Shown one piece after another: positions 7,769 to 16,670 of a DNA stretch of 50,887 nt. Numbering within the stretch: the stretch's first letter is position 1; every line of letters starts with the position of its first letter. This stretch comes from JBFWYO01 sp050186335 (lineage in GTDB: Bacteria > Pseudomonadota > Alphaproteobacteria > Bin65). A program made the position numbers and the translations under genes. The stretch spans positions 1 through 50,887 of the forward strand of contig JBFWYO010000026.1 in NCBI GenBank assembly GCA_050186335.1. The letters are read 5' to 3'. The notes beneath the pieces were generated by a model. That model worked only from the letters and a program-made list of their open reading frames with translations, was not told the origin of the DNA and searched no databases.

Positions 7769-8967
7769 GCCGAATGCAACGCCGCGGCGAGCGCGGCCGC
7801 CACGCGCGCCGCATCGGCGTCGGTCATTGCGGGATACAGCGGCAGGCTGAGGCAACGCGCGTAATAAGCGTCTGCGTCCGGCAGCGCGAGTGCGCCGTAG
7901 CGCCGGCGATAATAGGGTTGGCGATGCACCGGTATGTAGTGCACCTGCGTGCCGATGCCGGTCGCGCGCAATCGGCGCATCAGCTCCGCGCGTGACACGC
8001 CGGCGCGGGCGAAATCGATCGCAACGCCGTAGAGATGCCAGCCGCCCTGCTGACCGGCCGGTCGCGGCACCGGTCTGACGATAGGCGCCAACGGCTCGAG
8101 GTGCCGGTCGTAGGCGGCGGCAAGCTGCCTGCGCCGCTGCAGGAACCGGTCGAGCTTTGACAGTTGCGACAGGCCGAGCGCGCAGTTGATGTCGCTGGCG
8201 CGGTAGTTCCAGCCCAGTTCCGGCATTTCGTAGTACCAGGGATTTGCCGCGCCGTCGGTGAATCCCAATTCGGCGTCGCCCCAGCGCCCGGCGTCCCGTT
8301 CCATGCCGTGGCTGCGCAACCGCGCCAGGCGATTTGCAAGTGCCGCGTCGTTGGTGGTCACCGCGCCGCCTTCGCCCATCGCGATCAGCTTGACCGGATG
8401 AAACGAGAAGCATGCCGCCACGCTGTCGGCGCACGCGCCGACCGGCACCTCGGCCGCGCCGCGTGCGTAAGCGCCGCCGAGCGCATGGCAGGCGTCTTCG
8501 ATTACGGCGAGGCCGGGGGCCGCCGCGGCGATCGCCGGCAGGTCGGCGATATGGCCGCCCAGATGCACCGGCAGCACCGCGCGCGGCCGCAGGGCGCCGA
8601 CGCGTTTCAAGGCCGCCGCGACATCTTCCGCGCGCAACAATCCAGTCGCCGCATCGACATCCGCGAAAACGACTTCGGCGCCGACATAGCGCGCGGCGTT
8701 CGCGCTGGCCAGGAAGGTGATCGCCGGCACGATGACCGCGTCGCCCGGACCGATATCCAGCGCCGCCATCGCCAAGTGCAAAGCTGCGGTGCCGCTGTTG
8801 CAGACGACGGCGTGTCGGGCGCCGGTACGTTGCGCCAGCGCGCGTTCGAACGCTTCGACCGCGGGGCCGGTGGTCAGCCAATCGCCGCGCAGCACGGCCG
8901 CGACCGCCGCGATGTCGTCGTCCTCGATCGTCTGTCGCCCGTACGGCAGGAATGCGTCCGCGCTCAC
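7765..8967 (-). CDS. pseC: UDP-4-amino-4,6-dideoxy-N-acetyl-L-altrosamine aminotransferase PseC
   Basis: 400 residues, DegT/DnrJ/EryC1/StrS PLP enzyme. The Schiff-base Lys is Lys193 in FSFHPVKLIAMGEGG and the pyridine-N-binding Asp is Asp158 in VIEDACHALGG. The opening LPYGRQTIEDDDIAAV and the FLASANAARYVGAEVVFADV segment are typical of PseC. It transfers an amino group from glutamate to the 4-keto sugar made by PseB. GTG start overlaps the pseB stop (GTGA). LegC-type aminotransferases are the alternative, but pairing with a clear PseB favours PseC. Confidence 0.92.
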   Translation of the reverse strand: MSADAFLPYGRQTIEDDDIAAVAAVLRGDWLTTGPAVEAFERALAQRTGARHAVVCNSGTAALHLAMAALDIGPGDAVIVPAITFLASANAARYVGAEVVFADVDAATGLLRAEDVAAALKRVGALRPRAVLPVHLGGHIADLPAIAAAAPGLAVIEDACHALGGAYARGAAEVPVGACADSVAACFSFHPVKLIAMGEGGAVTTNDAALANRLARLRSHGMERDAGRWGDAELGFTDGAANPWYYEMPELGWNYRASDINCALGLSQLSKLDRFLQRRRQLAAAYDRHLEPLAPIVRPVPRPAGQQGGWHLYGVAIDFARAGVSRAELMRRLRATGIGTQVHYIPVHRQPYYRRRYGALALPDADAYYARCLSLPLYPAMTDADAARVAAALAAALHSA

Positions 8968-9965
8968 CGGGGCTTGTCCTGCAAGAGACCGCGGAACTCG
9001 GCTTCCGACAGCCAGCGGTCGTTGGTGTCGCTCGAATAGCGGAAGCCTTCGGTCACCGGCTTGCCGCCGTGTTCGGCGAATCCGTTGTGCTGCCAGAACG
9101 CGATCGACGGCAGAATGACGTACCGGTCCGGCAGCTCGATGGTGGCGCGCGCGTCGTCCTCGGTGATCATCACCTCGTGAAGTTTCTCGCCGGGGCGGAT
9201 GCCGACGATGTCGTGCGGCAACTCGGGCGCCATGGCGCGCGCCACGTCGACCATCTTCATGCTCGGAATGCGCGGCACGAAAATCTCGCCGCCCTTCATG
9301 CGCGGCAGGCACGAGAGGACGAACTCGATGCCCTGCTCGAGGGTGATCCAGAACCGCGTCATGCGCGCATCGGTGATCGGCAGCGCCTTGGCGCCCTCGG
9401 CGATCAGGCGGCGGTACAGCACCACCACGCTGCCGCGCGAGCCGATGACGTTGCCGTAGCGCACGATTGAAAAATGCGTGCCGCCCGAAAGATTGTTGGC
9501 GGCGACGAAAATCTTGTCGGCGGCCAGTTTGCTGGCGCCGTAAAGGTTCACCGGATTGGCCGCCTTGTCGGTCGACAGCGCGAGCACGCGCTCGACGCCC
9601 GCGCGCATCGACGCGCGTACGATATTTTCCGCGCCGTGCACGTTGGTGCGGATGCATTCGAACGGGTTGTATTCCGCCACCGGCACGTGCTTCAGCGCCG
9701 CGGCGTGTACCACCGTATCCACGCCGCGCATGGCCATTTCCAGCCGCTCGGCGTCGCGCACGTCGCCGATGAAATAGCGCAGCGCCGGATGCTTGGCGGG
9801 CGGCAGCTGCTCGGCCATTTCGGCTTGCTTGTCTTCGTCGCGCGAAAAGACCACGACGCGCGCGGGCTTGTGGCGTTCGAGCAGCGCGCGCACGAAGGCG
9901 CGCCCGAACGAACCGGTGCCCCCGGTGACCAGCACCGAGCGATTGGTGAAATCGAAAGAGGTCAT
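8964..9965 (-). CDS. pseB: UDP-N-acetylglucosamine 4,6-dehydratase (C5-inverting) PseB
   Basis: 333 residues, the usual PseB length. NADP-binding TGGTGSFG at 14-21; FSRDEDKQAEM and FIGDVRDAERL follow the PseB pattern. Catalytic Asp133-Lys134 in STDKAANP and the Y142-xxx-K146 pair in LYGASK are present. VHAAALKHVPVAEYNP and MTRFWITLEQGIEFV are diagnostic of PseB rather than CapD-type dehydratases. It performs the first step of CMP-pseudaminic acid synthesis from UDP-GlcNAc. It begins 22 nt after the WlbB-like gene, so the Pse genes share the operon with the WlbABC genes. Confidence 0.95.
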   Translation of the reverse strand: MTSFDFTNRSVLVTGGTGSFGRAFVRALLERHKPARVVVFSRDEDKQAEMAEQLPPAKHPALRYFIGDVRDAERLEMAMRGVDTVVHAAALKHVPVAEYNPFECIRTNVHGAENIVRASMRAGVERVLALSTDKAANPVNLYGASKLAADKIFVAANNLSGGTHFSIVRYGNVIGSRGSVVVLYRRLIAEGAKALPITDARMTRFWITLEQGIEFVLSCLPRMKGGEIFVPRIPSMKMVDVARAMAPELPHDIVGIRPGEKLHEVMITEDDARATIELPDRYVILPSIAFWQHNGFAEHGGKPVTEGFRYSSDTNDRWLSEAEFRGLLQDKPR

Positions 9966-9987
9966 GGATATCCGATCGGGCTCGAGG

Positions 9988-10590
9988 TTAATCGCCGGGC
10001 GGCTTGGCGAGTTGAAGCGGCTTCAGCCCGGCTTTGGAACGGGCGTAGGTGCTGCCGCAATACGGGCAGGCCAGCGTGCGTTTCCGGATCGCGCCGCGCG
10101 CCAGGATGCGCCCGCATTGGCAGGCCCAGCCGTGCCGCCGCGCCGGATTGCCGACGACGATCGCGAAGGCCGGCACATCACGCGTCACCACCGCACCGGC
10201 GCCGACGATGGCGTACGCGCCGATGCCGACGCCGCAGACGATGGTCGCATTGGCGCCGATCGACGCACCCCGGCCGACGCGCGTGTCCTTGAACTCGTCC
10301 TTGCGCGGCCAGCGACTGCGCGGCGTCAGCACGTTGGTGAACACCGCGGCGGGGCCGACGAACACATCGTCGTCCAGCGTCACGCCGTCGTAGACCGCCA
10401 CGTTGTTCTTGATCTTGACGTGGCGGCCGATGCGTACGCGGCCTTCGACGAAAACGTTGGCGGAAAGTTGCGCGTGATCGCCGATCGAGGCGCCCGACAG
10501 CACCACGCAATTCTGCCAGATGCGCACGCCCGCGCCGATTTTCGCCCCGGCCGCGACGTCCGCCGTCGGATGGATCTTGGCGGCGCTCAT
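9988..10590 (-). CDS. wlbB: WlbB/WbpD-like hexapeptide N-acetyltransferase with C-terminal zinc ribbon
   Basis: 200 residues. Left-handed beta-helix acyltransferase: hexapeptide repeats from IHPTADVAAGAKIGAGVRIW through VGIGAYAIVGAGAVVTRDVP, with NNVAVYDGVTLDDDVFVGP in the middle as in WlbB/WbpD. These acetylate the 3-amino group of UDP-2-acetamido-3-amino-2,3-dideoxyglucuronate. The last 45 residues hold Cys157-x-Cys159 and Cys175-x-x-Cys178, a probable zinc ribbon appended to the catalytic core. It follows the WlbC-like aminotransferase with an ATGA overlap, matching the pathway order. A QdtC-type role on a dTDP-3-aminosugar is possible but no dTDP-ketoisomerase is seen. Confidence 0.85.
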   Translation of the reverse strand: MSAAKIHPTADVAAGAKIGAGVRIWQNCVVLSGASIGDHAQLSANVFVEGRVRIGRHVKIKNNVAVYDGVTLDDDVFVGPAAVFTNVLTPRSRWPRKDEFKDTRVGRGASIGANATIVCGVGIGAYAIVGAGAVVTRDVPAFAIVVGNPARRHGWACQCGRILARGAIRKRTLACPYCGSTYARSKAGLKPLQLAKPPGD

Positions 10591-11699
10591 GCGGCGGTCA
10601 GTTCGTTGACGGCGCGCGCGATGTGCTCGACCTGGTCGCGCGTGATCTCTGGGAAGATCGGCAGCGAAAGCACGCGCCGCGCCAGCCGCGATGTCACCGG
10701 TAAAGAATCCGGCGCAAGACCGAGATGCTTGTATGCCGGCTGCTCGTGCAACGGCACCGGGTAATGCACGCCGGCGCCGATGCCGCGCTCGTTCAGCGCC
10801 TTCATCACGCGGTCGCGCGCATCGAGTTGGATCACATACAGATGAAATACATGCGCGGCGTCCGGCTGCGCGTGCGGCAGCGTCACCCGGTTATTGCCGG
10901 CCAGGAACCCGTCGTACCATTTCGCCGCTTGGCGCCGCGCCGCATTGCCTTGCGCCAGATGGCGCAGCTTGACGCGCAGGATCGCCGCCTGCAGCCCGTC
11001 GAGGCGGGAATTCACGCCTTCGAATTCGTGCAGATACTTGTCCTGACGGCCATGGTTTGCGCGTTTTCTTATCCGCGCGGCCAGCCCGGCGTCGCGCGTG
11101 AACACCGCCCCGCCGTCGCCCCAGGCGCCCAGATTCTTGCCCGGGTAGAAGCTGAAGCACGCCGCGTGGCCCCACTGGCCCGGCCCCTTGCCTTGCCATG
11201 TCGCGCCATGGGCCTGCGCCGCGTCTTCGATGACCTTAAGCCCGTGTTTGTCGGCCAGCGCCATCAGCCGATCCATCGCCACCATCTGGCCATACAGATG
11301 CACCGGCATCAGCGCCCGCGTGGCCGGCCCGATCGAAGCGGCGGTCTTGGTCAAATCCATCAAGCCGGTATCGGCATCCACATCGACGAAAACCGGGCGG
11401 TAGCCGGCGGTGCTGATCGCTTCGCTGGTGGCGATAAACGTATGCGCCACGGTGACGATCTCGCCCGTGCCGTCGCCTGGCCCGAGCAGGTCGAGCAGCG
11501 CCAGCGTCAACGCATCGGTGCCGTTGCCGCATCCAACAACGTGTCCGCCGCCGCAAAATTCGGCGAACTCTTTTTCGAACGCGGTCAGCTCCGGCCCGCC
11601 GACGAAAGCGGTATTAGTCAGGCACTGCTCCAGTGCCGCGCGGAACTCGCCTTCGTGGGCGCGATACTGGGCCTTGAGATCGACAAGCGGAATTTTCAT
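10587..11699 (-). CDS. wlbC: WlbC/WbpE-like PLP aminotransferase (DegT/DnrJ/EryC1/StrS)
   Basis: 370 residues. Opens IPLVDLKAQY as in WbpE/WlbC and DesV relatives. Schiff-base Lys188 in FSFYPGKNLGAWGDGG and Asp159 in VIEDAAQAHGA. C-terminal GVHYPVPLHEQPAY is the substrate-end signature. It would transaminate UDP-3-keto-GlcNAcA to the 3-amino sugar, with WlbA regenerating NAD. Flanked by WlbA-like (24 nt upstream) and WlbB-like (ATGA overlap) genes, which supports this over other aminotransferases of the family. Confidence 0.88.
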   Translation of the reverse strand: MKIPLVDLKAQYRAHEGEFRAALEQCLTNTAFVGGPELTAFEKEFAEFCGGGHVVGCGNGTDALTLALLDLLGPGDGTGEIVTVAHTFIATSEAISTAGYRPVFVDVDADTGLMDLTKTAASIGPATRALMPVHLYGQMVAMDRLMALADKHGLKVIEDAAQAHGATWQGKGPGQWGHAACFSFYPGKNLGAWGDGGAVFTRDAGLAARIRKRANHGRQDKYLHEFEGVNSRLDGLQAAILRVKLRHLAQGNAARRQAAKWYDGFLAGNNRVTLPHAQPDAAHVFHLYVIQLDARDRVMKALNERGIGAGVHYPVPLHEQPAYKHLGLAPDSLPVTSRLARRVLSLPIFPEITRDQVEHIARAVNELTAA

Positions 11700-11723
11700 G
11701 ACCTACCGTTCAGTGGAACTAGA

Positions 11724-12785
11724 TTACACGCGCGCGTCGGGCCATGTCGGCGTCTCGACCGCAACCGGGCGGCCGTCGTCGGCCATGGAACGGCTCATCG
11801 CCTCCAGCGCCGCGACGATTTCGACGCCGTTGCGCCCGTCGGCGATCGGCCGCTTGCCTTCGCGCGCGCAAGCGACGAAATGCGCGATCTCGGTTTTCAG
11901 CGGTTCGACCAGGGTTGCGTTCGGGATCACCAGATCGCCCGCCCGCAGGCGCGTCGTGAAATCCGCGAAATCGGTCATGGTCCGGTGATGCTCGGCTTCG
12001 GCGCGTTTGTCGTACAGGCGGATATGCGCTTCGCTGTTCATGTCGTCGTACACCAGCATGCGCTCGCTGCCGACGATCACCATCTCGCGCCGCTTCTGCG
12101 GGTCCAGCCACGACAGATGCAGATGCGCCGAACGGTTGCCCGGATACTCCAACTGCACGAAGGCGATCTCGGCCACGTTCGACCGGCGATGAATATAGGT
12201 ATGCCCGCGCGCGGATACGCGCGTGGGCGCCGCGCCGAACCAGAGATTGAGCACCGATACGTCGTGCGGCGCCAAGGTCCAGACCACGTCCGAATCGCTG
12301 CGAAAGCGCCCCAGGTTGAGCCGCTGGCTGTAGACGTAGAACACCTCGCCCAGTTCGCCGGCGTCGATGCGGCGCTTCACGTCGTGAACCAGGTTGTTGA
12401 ACAGGAAAGTATGCCCGACCATCAAGGTCAGCCGCCTGGCTTCGGCAAGCGTCGCCAGGTCCAGCGCCTCGGCGGTCGAATGGGCCAGGGGCTTTTCGAC
12501 CATCACATGCTTGCCGGCGGCCAGCGCCTCGCGCGCCTGCGCATAATGCAGGCCCGACGGCGTCGCGATGACGACGGCGTCGATATCGCGCCTCGCCAAT
12601 GTCGCCGCCAGATCGGTTTCGAATTCGACCTTCGGATAAAGCGCTGCGATTGCCTTCTGCCGCCCCGCATCGCGGTCGCAGATCACGGCCAACTCGGCAT
12701 CCTTGGCGTTGGCCAGGTTGCGCGCCAGGTTCGGGCCCCAATAGCCGTAGCCGATCAGCGCAATGCGAAGTTTCGATGCGGTCAT
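11724..12785 (-). CDS. wlbA: WlbA/WbpB-like Gfo/Idh/MocA oxidoreductase
   Basis: 353 residues. Rossmann motif ALIGYGYWGPNL (9-20), catalytic EKP at 97-99 in VMVEKPLAHS, and the C-terminal alpha/beta dimerisation domain with SAHLHLSWLDPQKRRE. The GYGYWGPN form is characteristic of sugar-3-dehydrogenases of surface polysaccharide loci. Predicted reaction: NAD-dependent oxidation of UDP-GlcNAcA at C3. The UDP-GlcNAcA could be supplied by the TviB-type dehydrogenase at 38785-40059. Overlaps the upstream GT4 by 4 nt (ATGA). Confidence 0.87.
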   Translation of the reverse strand: MTASKLRIALIGYGYWGPNLARNLANAKDAELAVICDRDAGRQKAIAALYPKVEFETDLAATLARRDIDAVVIATPSGLHYAQAREALAAGKHVMVEKPLAHSTAEALDLATLAEARRLTLMVGHTFLFNNLVHDVKRRIDAGELGEVFYVYSQRLNLGRFRSDSDVVWTLAPHDVSVLNLWFGAAPTRVSARGHTYIHRRSNVAEIAFVQLEYPGNRSAHLHLSWLDPQKRREMVIVGSERMLVYDDMNSEAHIRLYDKRAEAEHHRTMTDFADFTTRLRAGDLVIPNATLVEPLKTEIAHFVACAREGKRPIADGRNGVEIVAALEAMSRSMADDGRPVAVETPTWPDARV

Positions 12786-14023
12786 GATGCAATTCCAGTC
12801 GTGGCAAGGCTCGGCTCGCGCCGCGCGGCGGCGCGAATGATGTCGATTTCCTTGGCGATGCGGGCCGGCCAGGTATCCAGGTGTGTGCGGGCGAAGTCCA
12901 GCGTGCGCGCGGCGCGCGCGGCGATCTCCGCCGGCCGGTCGAGCAGCTCGGCCAGCCGCGCGGCCAACGCAGCCTGGGTGTTGTCGCGCGGCAGCCGCTC
13001 GACGATATCCGCCGGCAGCAGCCGGTCGGTCGCGCTGTCGGTATGGTCGGCCGGGTCGCCGGCCAGCATCAGGGTGCAGCGGCCGGCGGCGAGCGCTTCC
13101 AGATTGGCGTTCGACAGACCGCCGTACCGGTTGAGCGAAACATAGATGTCGCCGGCCGCCAGATAGTCCGGCACCTGGTCATGCCTGACTGCGTCGGTCA
13201 TCGCCACGCGTCCCGCCAGCCCGCACGCGTTCAGGCGCGCCGACAAGGAAGGCGTCAGCGGGCCGTCGCCGACGATCAAGCCCTGGAACGCGCCGGGCCG
13301 GATCTTTTCCAGCGCCGCCAACGCTTCGACGAATTCGTCCGCGCCCTTGTATTTTTCCAGTCGGCCCAGAAACATCACCACGGGCCGCGCGTCGAGTCTC
13401 AATTTGCCGCGCAACGCCCGCGCCGCCTCGGCGCCGACGTCCCGGCGGTCGACGCCGTTGAGCAGGATCGACAGCTTAACGTCCTTGCGCAGCAGGCGCG
13501 GCAGATAATGTTCCGGCCCGCTGCCGTCCAGCGTGCACACGGCGTGCGCGAACGGCGCGCGATAGAACCAGCGCGCCAGCCCGGTGCGCCGTTCGGTCAT
13601 GCGCTTCTGCGCCGGGAAAATGCCGAGAAACCGCAGCACCACCGGCGCCAGGCCGAGCCGCGATACCAGCGCCGCGCCGATGAAACCGGCATTCGTCGCA
13701 TACACCACATCGGGCCGCAGCCGCCGCACCAGTTTGATCACCGCCCAGGCCTGCGACAGCTCGTTGGCCCAGTTCGGCCAATTGCCGCGCCAGGGCAGCA
13801 GCTGGGCCTCGAGATTCAGCGGCGGCAACGGCACGCGCTCGGCGCGGGCAAACCGCGCATCGGCATCGCGCACCAGAAACGCCAGTTCGGTCTGAACGTC
13901 CTTGGCGTCCGCCAAGCCTTCGATCAGCTTGTGGATGGCCGGCACGCCCGATGGCTGCCAGCGCCGCTGCGCCAGCGATTCGGCAAGGCCCGAGAACAGG
14001 CGCGCCACGACCAGCACTTTCAC
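12782..14023 (-). CDS. Glycosyltransferase family 4
   Basis: 413 residues, GT-B fold. N-terminal domain starts MKVLVVARLFSGL; the hinge and donor domain carry VVMFLGRLEKYKGADEFVEAL and GLIVGDGPLTPSL. The acidic loop is LNRYGGLSNANLEALAAG, where the usual E-x7-E motif is partly altered (Gly-Gly-Leu-Ser precede the Glu). It has no signal peptide and is probably membrane-associated on the cytoplasmic face. It sits between the WlbA gene and an AsnB-like gene, both joined by 4-nt overlaps. It may transfer the uronic acid made by WlbABC or a nonulosonate-adjacent sugar; specificity is not readable. Confidence 0.85.
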   Translation of the reverse strand: MKVLVVARLFSGLAESLAQRRWQPSGVPAIHKLIEGLADAKDVQTELAFLVRDADARFARAERVPLPPLNLEAQLLPWRGNWPNWANELSQAWAVIKLVRRLRPDVVYATNAGFIGAALVSRLGLAPVVLRFLGIFPAQKRMTERRTGLARWFYRAPFAHAVCTLDGSGPEHYLPRLLRKDVKLSILLNGVDRRDVGAEAARALRGKLRLDARPVVMFLGRLEKYKGADEFVEALAALEKIRPGAFQGLIVGDGPLTPSLSARLNACGLAGRVAMTDAVRHDQVPDYLAAGDIYVSLNRYGGLSNANLEALAAGRCTLMLAGDPADHTDSATDRLLPADIVERLPRDNTQAALAARLAELLDRPAEIAARAARTLDFARTHLDTWPARIAKEIDIIRAAARREPSLATTGIAS

Positions 14024-15708
14024 GACGCCTCCGCGGCACCGATTGCGGCATCCAGCGGTATGCCCTTGGCGGCAAGATAGGCTTCGACGTGCCAGGAAAA
14101 CGCGTTGCGGAAGCCGCGCCGGTCGCGCCGTACGCTGGCATACGGCACCGCGGCGTAGCTCGACAGATTATCCATAGGGTAGGCGAACCAGCGCCGCTCG
14201 ACATCGTGCCACGCCGCGCGTCCGCGCGGGGCGATGGCGAATTTGGCGAGCATGCGCGCGAAGGCCAGCCAGAGCGGCCGAATCGTCTTCCGGTTGACCG
14301 CGATGCCGCGCCACACGCCGCCCCAATCGAGCGCTTCGAGGGTTTCGCGGTACAAGGCTTGCGCGCGTTTTGCCGACAGCGGCGCGGCTTCGAAAAAGTC
14401 GATCAGCGCGCGGTCCCACAGCGGCATGCGCCAATCGTAACCTTGGTGTTCATAGCTGCGCTGGCCTTGCACCACATACCGGGCCTGCCGATGATCGTAT
14501 TCCGACTGCTCGTACAGCGCGTAGTCCAGCGCGGGCGCGCCGAGCGCGGCGCCGATCTCGCGCAATTCATGGCGCAGCCGCTTCTGCACGCGCGCGACAT
14601 TGTCCGGCGTCATCAAATGCCGCCACAGGGCGAAATGCTTGGCGACCGCGGCATCGAGAATGCGCTGCCAGCGCTCGTCGTCGCTTGTGCCCTCGGGTGC
14701 CGGCACCGACAATTTCTCCGGGATGTGATTGCCCGTGATGTAGTCGCCCGACTGGCCGTTGATGACGACCGCATCGCGCGGCACGAACCCGGATTCGGCC
14801 AGCCGCCGCAGCGCGTCGTAATCCTGCTGGAACGGAATGCCGGCCAGCGTGTCGGCGAACGATTTGAACTCGGCCGCAATCGTGCTGGCGAAAAAGGCGC
14901 GCTGGCTCGCCGGGGTGGTCGCAACGAAGCGCCAGTCGTAGCCCAGCTTGCCGGCGATTCGGCGGCTGGCTTCGGCCTCGAAATTGCCGGGCTTGCCGTA
15001 GGCGAAGCAGCGCACGTTGCGATAGCCCGCGTGGCGGAGCCCGGCGGCGATCAGCCGCGAATCGAGTCCCGCGCTGAGCGGGATCACCGCCATCCGCCCG
15101 CCGAGATCGCCGGCCAGCTTGCGAAACAGGGTGTCCAACAACTCGGCCAGTTCCGCGTGCAACATTTTTGCGGGGCGCTCGCGCACGCGCCAGGGTCGAT
15201 ATATGTGATAGCGCCGGCGCTCGAGATCGGCGCCGCGCCACAGCGCGTATTCGCCGGGCCGCATCTGCGTCAGCCCGCGATACAGCGTCCGATCGCCGAT
15301 GGTGAATCCGGCCATCGCCAACTCGCGCACGGCATCCGCATCCGGCGTCGCCAGGCCGCAGCGCGCGGCCAAGCGGGGCGCCCGCGCGTCCACGGCGTGG
15401 CGCTGCGCCGGATCGTCGGTCTCCGCGATGAACAGCGGAATCGAGGCGATCGGATCGGTCGCCGCTAGCACGAACGCGCCGGCATCGATCGCGCACGCGA
15501 AATGCCCGTCCAGTTCAGGCAGCAGCCTTATCAGCGCGGCCGCATCGCCGGCCTGCGCCGCACGCCTTAACCGCGCTTCGCCGTCGCCGTAGCAATGGCC
15601 GGCAAACCAGATTGTCGCGGCACCGGCGTCGCTGCGGCGCCAGTTGAACTCCACGGCCAGGTCGATCCGGACCGCGCGCGGCGCAACCCTTGCGGCCGCA
15701 AGGCTCAT
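14020..15708 (-). CDS. Asparagine-synthase-like amidotransferase lacking the glutaminase Cys2
   Basis: 562 residues. The C-terminal ATP-pyrophosphatase domain is clear: VIPLSAGLDSRLIAAGL around 208-224 is a diverged PP-loop (SAGLDSR instead of SGGxDSS). The N-terminal 150 residues resemble the Ntn glutaminase fold (ELDGHFACAI, GLTQMRPGEY), but the protein begins MSLAAARV. The residue after Met is Ser, not the Cys nucleophile needed for glutamine hydrolysis. It may use free ammonia, receive ammonia from another subunit, or catalyse a different ATP-dependent ligation such as amidation of a uronic or nonulosonic acid. The ATG overlaps the dehydrogenase stop (ATGA). Confidence 0.8.
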   Translation of the reverse strand: MSLAAARVAPRAVRIDLAVEFNWRRSDAGAATIWFAGHCYGDGEARLRRAAQAGDAAALIRLLPELDGHFACAIDAGAFVLAATDPIASIPLFIAETDDPAQRHAVDARAPRLAARCGLATPDADAVRELAMAGFTIGDRTLYRGLTQMRPGEYALWRGADLERRRYHIYRPWRVRERPAKMLHAELAELLDTLFRKLAGDLGGRMAVIPLSAGLDSRLIAAGLRHAGYRNVRCFAYGKPGNFEAEASRRIAGKLGYDWRFVATTPASQRAFFASTIAAEFKSFADTLAGIPFQQDYDALRRLAESGFVPRDAVVINGQSGDYITGNHIPEKLSVPAPEGTSDDERWQRILDAAVAKHFALWRHLMTPDNVARVQKRLRHELREIGAALGAPALDYALYEQSEYDHRQARYVVQGQRSYEHQGYDWRMPLWDRALIDFFEAAPLSAKRAQALYRETLEALDWGGVWRGIAVNRKTIRPLWLAFARMLAKFAIAPRGRAAWHDVERRWFAYPMDNLSSYAAVPYASVRRDRRGFRNAFSWHVEAYLAAKGIPLDAAIGAAEAS

Positions 15709-16670
15709 GCCGAGCGCACCTGCGCGGTCTTGAGGAACTCGACCAGCTTGCGCGCGACGAAGATTTCGGTGGCGGCCATCGAATCGGCGGTGGCGCCGGC
15801 GATGTGCGGCGTAATGATCAGATTCTCGTGCGCGGCGGCATAGGCCACCAGCTTGTTCGCGGCCACCGCCGACGGCTGCTCGTCGGCCAGCACGTCGAGC
15901 GCGGCCCCGGCCAGCTTGCCGCTTTCCAGCGCCGCCAGCAGCGCCGCCTCGTCGACGATCGCGCCGCGCGCCGTGTTGACCAGCACAGCGCCGTTTCTCA
16001 TCGCCGCGAATTGCGCGGCGCCGAACATGTTGCGGGTGGTTTCGTTGAGCGGCACGTGCACGGTGACGATATCGGCGGCGCGCAGCACCGCATCTAAATC
16101 GGCTGTCCGCTCGACGCCGGCCGGCAAGGTTGCCCGCAGCGGATCGAACGCCAGCACGTTCATGCCGAACGCCGATCCGTAGGCCGCGATCTTCTCGCCG
16201 ATCCGGCCGCAGCCGACGATGCCCAGCGTGCGGCCGGCCAGATCGCGGCCGCGGAACGCATCGCGCGTCCAGGCGCCCTTGCGCACGGAAGCCGCCGCCG
16301 CCGGAATGCGCCGCGTCAACGCCAGCAGCAGCGCCCAGCTATGCTCGGCGCTGGCCGGAACGGAACGCAGGAATTCGCTTTCGCCGAACAGCGAAATAAT
16401 CGCAACGCCGCTTTTGGCGGCATAGGCGGCATCGATATGATCGGTACCGGTCGCCGCGCAGGCGACGGCGCGCAATTGCCGGCCGGAAGTCAGTACCTCG
16501 CGGTCGATCCGGTGGCCGAAGCGGACGATCACCGCGTCGTAATTGCCGATCCGCTGCAGCAGCTGCGCGCGGCTCAGCGGTCCGTCGTCGATCCTCGCGA
16601 TCTCGCCCAGGATCGCACGGGCGGCCGCGCTGTAATGATCCGGTTCCAGGTTCAAGATGCGCGTACTCAT
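15705..16670 (-). CDS. D-isomer-specific 2-hydroxyacid dehydrogenase
   Basis: 321 residues. NAD-binding GCGRIG at 153-158; the catalytic triad of the family is intact: Arg235 in VNTARG, Glu264 in LADEQ, His289 in ITPHIAG. It is related to phosphoglycerate and erythronate-4-phosphate dehydrogenases but lacks ACT or other regulatory domains. ATG overlaps the neuA stop (ATGA). A hydroxyacid dehydrogenase is not part of known sialic, legionaminic or pseudaminic acid synthesis. It may therefore oxidise or reduce a 2-keto or 2-hydroxy acid linked to a nonulosonate or a lactyl-type substituent; this is inference. Confidence 0.88.
   Translation of the reverse strand: MSTRILNLEPDHYSAAARAILGEIARIDDGPLSRAQLLQRIGNYDAVIVRFGHRIDREVLTSGRQLRAVACAATGTDHIDAAYAAKSGVAIISLFGESEFLRSVPASAEHSWALLLALTRRIPAAAASVRKGAWTRDAFRGRDLAGRTLGIVGCGRIGEKIAAYGSAFGMNVLAFDPLRATLPAGVERTADLDAVLRAADIVTVHVPLNETTRNMFGAAQFAAMRNGAVLVNTARGAIVDEAALLAALESGKLAGAALDVLADEQPSAVAANKLVAYAAAHENLIITPHIAGATADSMAATEIFVARKLVEFLKTAQVRSA

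Noticed and set aside
10725..13145. Very long + strand open frame (806 codons), with similar ones at 16805-18853, 19623-21674 and 45913-48549
   Set aside because: They lie antisense to well-supported minus-strand genes, have Arg/His-rich composition without domains, and result from high GC at third codon positions.
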